A stretch of DNA of 64,000 nt, taken from assembly GCA_916988195.3 (NCBI GenBank), contig CAKASQ030000039.1, forward strand, positions 124,001 through 188,000, given 5' to 3'. The stretch is from Oscillospiraceae bacterium. Its GTDB lineage: Bacteria > Bacillota > Clostridia > Oscillospirales > Oscillospiraceae. The translations under genes were made by a program, and so were the position numbers. The notes below the pieces were generated by a model, which worked only from the letters and a program-made list of their open reading frames with translations, was not told the origin of the DNA and ran no database searches. Shown here one piece after another: positions 60,574-64,000 of the stretch (positions are counted from its first letter, which is position 1; each line of letters opens with the position of its first letter).

Positions 60574-61323
60574 TCAGGGCTTTTCCACCTTTCCCTTCTT
60601 CTCGTAGCCTTCTACCTTCACAATCAGCTTGTGGATATGCTGTTTCATAATCCTGCGCGCCTTGTCCGGTTTTCGCTCTTCAATCGCCAGGAAAATGTTC
60701 AGGTGGTCGCTCGGATTATTGACCGAGGACGCATTGATCATGCGCTCGAGTTCAGGCGAGTAGTCCCGATCCGCCCGAATCATGCGCATTACTGCCTCGA
60801 GCACCGGATTTCCCGTCGCTCTGGCAACTTCAATATGGAATATGGCATCTTTTGCCGCCATGCTCTTGCCGTGGCTTTTGAGCTGCGCTGTTTCATCTAC
60901 AATCTGGCGCAGGCGCGCAATATCCTCACTTGTTGCGTTGGCTGCAGCAAGCGCTGCTGTCTCAGGTTCGATGATCTGGCGGGCAGCAAGCACGTTCTTG
61001 AGCTGGACGCCAAAGCTGTTGGTAAACAACTCAAGCGTAGTTTGTACCATCTGCGCCTGCTGACGCGACACTTCAAGCTCTCGCAGATACGCAAGTCCGG
61101 CCTCGGACATCGCCCGCCCGCGGGACCTTCCATCATATTTTTCACTCTTGAGATAGCCGCGCTGTTCAAACTGGCGCAAATAGCGCCCGATGGTCGCTTC
61201 GCTGAGCGTACTCTTGCCGGTCGACTGCAACGTGTCTGCAAGATATCCCGCCCCGACCGGTATCCCGGCATCGGCCACGGTCCGGAGCAAGATATATTCC
61301 ATTTCCGCGTTTTTTTCCTTCAT
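60574..61323 (-). CDS. FCD-domain transcriptional regulator with RNase-R-type winged helix
   Basis: This 249-aa regulator starts after GAAGGAGAGCC. The N-terminal ~75 residues look like an HTH_12 winged helix (AEMEYILLRTVADAGIPVGA, SEATIGRYLRQFEQRGYLKS), not the usual GntR domain. A helical FCD effector domain follows, with metal/ligand residues (AARQIIEPETAALAAAN, DAIFHIEVARATGNPVLEAV, then DHLNIFLAIEERKPDKARR). FCD domains bind organic acids through a metal centre. It lies between the EamA and CoADR genes in one direction and is the natural candidate regulator of this cluster. Confidence 0.82.
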   Translation of the reverse strand: MKEKNAEMEYILLRTVADAGIPVGAGYLADTLQSTGKSTLSEATIGRYLRQFEQRGYLKSEKYDGRSRGRAMSEAGLAYLRELEVSRQQAQMVQTTLELFTNSFGVQLKNVLAARQIIEPETAALAAANATSEDIARLRQIVDETAQLKSHGKSMAAKDAIFHIEVARATGNPVLEAVMRMIRADRDYSPELERMINASSVNNPSDHLNIFLAIEERKPDKARRIMKQHIHKLIVKVEGYEKKGKVEKP

Positions 61324-61415
61324 GGTGGCTCTCCTTCACATTCCTTTGTTGTCATTATATTTCATCCGGAAGGGAAAGTCCACCAATTGTTCCAAATATG
61401 GCCCACTTTCATTCG

Positions 61416-62330
61416 TTAATTTTGTATTTTACGATGCACGGGCACAAAGCTGCGATTGGCCGCGTTAAAATAAAGTCCCGCGAAAACAAGTGCCATGCTC
61501 AGAAACTGCACCGACGTGATGCGTTCATGCAGAAAGATCCCCGCCGTAAGCACCGTGATCGGGCTGATGCCGTTAAGAAACGCCGCAGAGCTTCCCGCGC
61601 CAACGCTGTGAATGGAATGCTGCTGCAAAAGATACCCGACACCGGAGCACAAAACGCCAAGGTAGAGAACCGAAAGTGCCGTCTTGCGCCCGAACCCCGT
61701 GCCAAAGCCATCTTTTGAAAGCAGCACCACCGGAAGCGTCATGACAAATGAGCTTGCCATCAGCCAGAACACCGCGCAGGCAGGCTTCGTATTTTTCAGG
61801 CGCTTGCTGAGCACCGTATAGCCCGCCAGGCAAAATGCCGAACAAAGCTCCGCTACATCGCCCTTGTTGAGCCCGATGCTGAAGATCCGCGAGAGCCGGC
61901 CGTTTGTCAGAAGAGCCACCACGCCGACGAATGCAACGACGATGCCAAGCACGCGGCTTTGCCGGATGTGCTCATGCAGGAAAATAGCTGCGAGCACTGC
62001 TGTCATAAGCGGTCCGACAGCGTACAAAATGGCCGTATCGGTCAGAGATGTATGGTCCAACGCATAAAAATAGAGGTAATTGCAAAGCACCACGCCAATG
62101 AGCGCCAGCACCGGAAGCAGCACCCGGTCGGATTTTCCGGGCCGCAAGCTTCCGTCGTGCAGACGAACATAGGGTCCCAGCAGCGCCGCAGCCACACCGC
62201 TTCGCAGGCACAAAAGCCCCAGCGGCGTCAGCTCCTGCAGCGCGTATGTCGACGGAATCCCCATGGACCCCCACAGAAGCATTACACAGATGATCGGCAG
62301 GTACAGGCGGAGCTTTTCCGCAAATTTCAT
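61416..62330 (-). CDS. EamA/DMT-family metabolite transporter
   Basis: This 304-aa protein has ten membrane helices in two EamA repeats (LPIICVMLLWGSMGIPSTYA ... AALLTNGRLSRIF; AELCSAFCLAGYTVLSKRL ... ALVFAGLYFNAANRS). It belongs to the drug/metabolite transporter superfamily, many members of which export amino acids or cysteine metabolites. The ATG overlaps the patB stop (ATGA) and GGAGG lies upstream, so it is coupled to the C-S lyase. Export of a sulfur amino acid or product is a reasonable guess, not shown. Confidence 0.88.
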   Translation of the reverse strand: MKFAEKLRLYLPIICVMLLWGSMGIPSTYALQELTPLGLLCLRSGVAAALLGPYVRLHDGSLRPGKSDRVLLPVLALIGVVLCNYLYFYALDHTSLTDTAILYAVGPLMTAVLAAIFLHEHIRQSRVLGIVVAFVGVVALLTNGRLSRIFSIGLNKGDVAELCSAFCLAGYTVLSKRLKNTKPACAVFWLMASSFVMTLPVVLLSKDGFGTGFGRKTALSVLYLGVLCSGVGYLLQQHSIHSVGAGSSAAFLNGISPITVLTAGIFLHERITSVQFLSMALVFAGLYFNAANRSFVPVHRKIQN

Positions 62331-63502
62331 TTCCGTGCCTCCAGCGCGCGCGCAAGCTTTTCGATGAACAGCTCAAGATTCTTTCTCTGTGTGGCAACGT
62401 TGATGCGCATAAACCGCTCGCCGCCTGGGCCGAAAGTTGTGCCTGCGTTGAGCGCCGCGCCGACCTCGTCCCATACGAAATGCTTGAGCGCCTCCGGCTC
62501 CATGCCGAGCGCCTGCATATCAAGAATCGGGATATAGGTTGCCTCTGGATAGACGAGCTTCACCTGCGGCACACGTGCTTTCAGCGCGCCGTCAAGATAA
62601 TCCAGATTTTCTTTCAGATAGGAAAGCAGCGCCTGATACCAGTCCTCTCCGTGCTCATAGGCGGCCTGCGCCGCGCCAAGCCCGAAGGAGTTGCCGTTTG
62701 CAACATGCAGTCCGAAGCGCTCATAATATTGAAATTGCTTGCGCAGCTCGTCGTTTGCAATTGTAATATGCGACATCTCAAGCCCCGCCAGGTTAAAGGT
62801 CTTACTCGGCGCCATGGCGACGATGCTGTGATGCAACGCCCAGTCGGACAGCTGCGCAAAGACCGTATGCGAATGCTGCTTGTAAACGATATCACTGTGA
62901 ATTTCATCCGAAAACACAAGAAGCTCGTTCTTCCTGCAAATGTCATGCACGCGCATCAGCTCTTCTTTTGTCCACACGCGTCCCGAAGGATTGTGGGGGC
63001 TGCAAAAAACGAAGAGTTTTGCCTGCGCCGCTTTCTGCGCCAGATCCTCAAAGTCCATGGTGAACTTGCCATCTTCATAGCGCAGCTGGTTGTCAATCAC
63101 CTTACGCCCGAGCGCTTCAATGGTGCTGCGGAACGGGAAGTATACCGGCGGCTGAATGAGAACGCCGTCGCCCTCTTTGGTGAAGGTCAGAATTGCTGTG
63201 GAAAGCGCCGTCAGAACGCCCGGCGTATGCCAGACCCAAGCAGGGTCGACGTCCCAGTTGTGCCGCTTTTTTTCCCATGCGCAGAATGCTTCATAATAGC
63301 CCTGCGGGAAAATATTGTATCCGTAGATCGGGTGCTCCGCGCGGCGCTTGATCGCCTCTGTCACCGCCTCCGGCACAGGAAAATCCATGTCGGCAATCCA
63401 TAGCGGCAGCAGATCATTTCTGCCGAATGACGCTGCCATACCGTCATATTTGGAACAATTTGTGTTCCGTCTTTCAATTACCTTGTCAAAATTGATCGTC
63501 AT
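62327..63502 (-). CDS. patB: PatB/MalY-type PLP-dependent C-S lyase
   Basis: This 391-aa enzyme starts at 63502 (MTINFDKVIERRNTNCSKYD), AAGGA being ~10 bases upstream. It has the fold-type I aminotransferase motifs: PLWIADMDFPVPEAV, PHNPSGRVWTKEEL, SDEIHSDIVY, the PLP Lys in APSKTFNLAGL and the C-terminal FMRINVATQRKNLE. PatB/MalY enzymes split cystathionine or other S-conjugates to release thiol, pyruvate and ammonia. Neighbouring ornithine-cyclodeaminase-like and EamA genes suggest a small amino-acid module. Confidence 0.93.
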   Translation of the reverse strand: MTINFDKVIERRNTNCSKYDGMAASFGRNDLLPLWIADMDFPVPEAVTEAIKRRAEHPIYGYNIFPQGYYEAFCAWEKKRHNWDVDPAWVWHTPGVLTALSTAILTFTKEGDGVLIQPPVYFPFRSTIEALGRKVIDNQLRYEDGKFTMDFEDLAQKAAQAKLFVFCSPHNPSGRVWTKEELMRVHDICRKNELLVFSDEIHSDIVYKQHSHTVFAQLSDWALHHSIVAMAPSKTFNLAGLEMSHITIANDELRKQFQYYERFGLHVANGNSFGLGAAQAAYEHGEDWYQALLSYLKENLDYLDGALKARVPQVKLVYPEATYIPILDMQALGMEPEALKHFVWDEVGAALNAGTTFGPGGERFMRINVATQRKNLELFIEKLARALEARK

Positions 63503-63533
63503 GTCTTGTGTTTCCTTTTCCCCCTGCGTGCGT

Positions 63534-64000
63534 TTACCACGCGACATTTGTTCCGAGCTGAAGTTTCTTTGCCCGCTCGCAGGCAATTTTTGCAAAGCTG
63601 ATATCAAAAATGGGCAGTCCGAAAGCATCGAACATCACCTTATGGTCTCGGCTTGCGCGCGGAATCGTTTTGGTTCCGAGCAACAGCGCACCAAGCGTCG
63701 ACGAGATTCGCTCCAGACCGACGAGCCCTTCGCGGTAATAGCGGAAGAGCGATTGCCCGCTCACATCTTTTGCCTCCTGCCAGGTGTCGACTACAATATC
63801 CGAAAAGCGCTCAATTGCCGCGTGCGTAATCTCATGGAAACCGATATGGCAGTATACAGACGCTGCTTCCAGATGCTGCGGCTCCAGATACGGCTCCGGC
63901 GCGGAGGTCGCCGCGATGATAATATCTGCTCCTTCGGCCGCCACGTCCAGCGTTTTCGCTGCCGTAAGGAACGTTTCGGTCTTCGGCTGATAACGCGCGA
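63534..64000 (-). CDS. Ornithine cyclodeaminase/mu-crystallin-family protein, 5' part outside window
   Basis: The window holds the C-terminal ~155 residues. The open frame runs to the window edge, so the start is beyond base 64000. The segment AAEGADIIIAATSAPEPYLE and GFHEITHAAIERFSDIVVDT, then LFRYYREG and FDAFGLPIFDISFAKIACER, follow the Rossmann-like second half of the OCD/mu-crystallin family (NAD(P)-dependent amino- or imino-acid enzymes). The substrate cannot be inferred. Gene order (31-base gap to patB) indicates one operon. Confidence 0.8.
   Translation of the reverse strand, partial: ARYQPKTETFLTAAKTLDVAAEGADIIIAATSAPEPYLEPQHLEAASVYCHIGFHEITHAAIERFSDIVVDTWQEAKDVSGQSLFRYYREGLVGLERISSTLGALLLGTKTIPRASRDHKVMFDAFGLPIFDISFAKIACERAKKLQLGTNVAW

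Overview
The window looks like chromosomal DNA from a GC-rich anaerobic gut Clostridium, probably Oscillospiraceae/Ruminococcaceae. This is inferred from strong GGAGG ribosome sites, a CIRCE-controlled groESL, CsoR-type metal sensors, DUF6076 and DUF6110 proteins, TnpW/DUF3847 mobile-element genes and a D-lactate dehydrogenase. No rRNA or CRISPR array was seen. One intact tRNA (Arg, CCG) and one orphan 5' half-tRNA are present.

Layout. 1-1.7 kb: a scrambled junction joining the N-terminal part of a ParB-like protein to the C-terminal half of a Ca2+-type P-ATPase. 1.9-10 kb: chromosomal genes, namely an SLH protein with a 58-aa partner, a PucR regulator, a lipoprotein, an XRE membrane regulator, a DUF6282 hydrolase-like protein, Hsp20/HdeD stress genes, a DUF1003 protein and D-LDH. 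10.1-24.9 kb: an accessory island made of layered remnants. Two related copies of one mobilizable island (DUF6076 gene ... tyrosine integrase) enclose a decayed serine-recombinase mobilizable element (recombinase pseudogene, TnpW, MobL relaxase, RSF1010-like oriT, DUF3847) and a broken ABC-transporter locus. The island ends at tRNA-Arg. 25-30 kb: groESL, then csoR-copA with two CsoR boxes. 30-37.5 kb: aspartate kinase, nucleoside hydrolase, the xanthine-dehydrogenase-type operon (small Fe-S, FAD and Mo subunits) and a divergent MocA-like cytidylyltransferase. 37.5-41.6 kb: a second metal locus with a MITE-truncated P-ATPase remnant, csoR2, a DUF6110 protein and an atypical P1B-ATPase. 41.6-51.9 kb: argGH, a flavodoxin-type reductase, a two-component system, psuK-psuG, murI and CarD. 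52-54 kb: an ECF sigma/anti-sigma locus with an upstream lipoprotein that shares the anti-sigma sensor domain and a previously unmarked 46-aa ORF. 54-57.2 kb: galT, an IS3 fragment and an integrase fragment. 57.7-64 kb: a minus-strand cluster around sulfur/thiol chemistry (ornithine-cyclodeaminase-like protein, PatB C-S lyase, EamA exporter, FCD regulator, CoA-disulfide reductase-rhodanese, C_GCAxxG_C_C protein, ECF S component).

The most interesting points are the relaxase whose only well-placed start is an ATC codon beside a recognisable MOBQ oriT, the split tRNA-Arg attachment site, the CopA-CopZ fusion with an internal ribosome site, the P1B-ATPase with Ser-Cys-Ala in place of CPC, and the sigma/anti-sigma/lipoprotein/small-ORF module. 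All protein functions are assigned from motifs read by eye. No database search was run.
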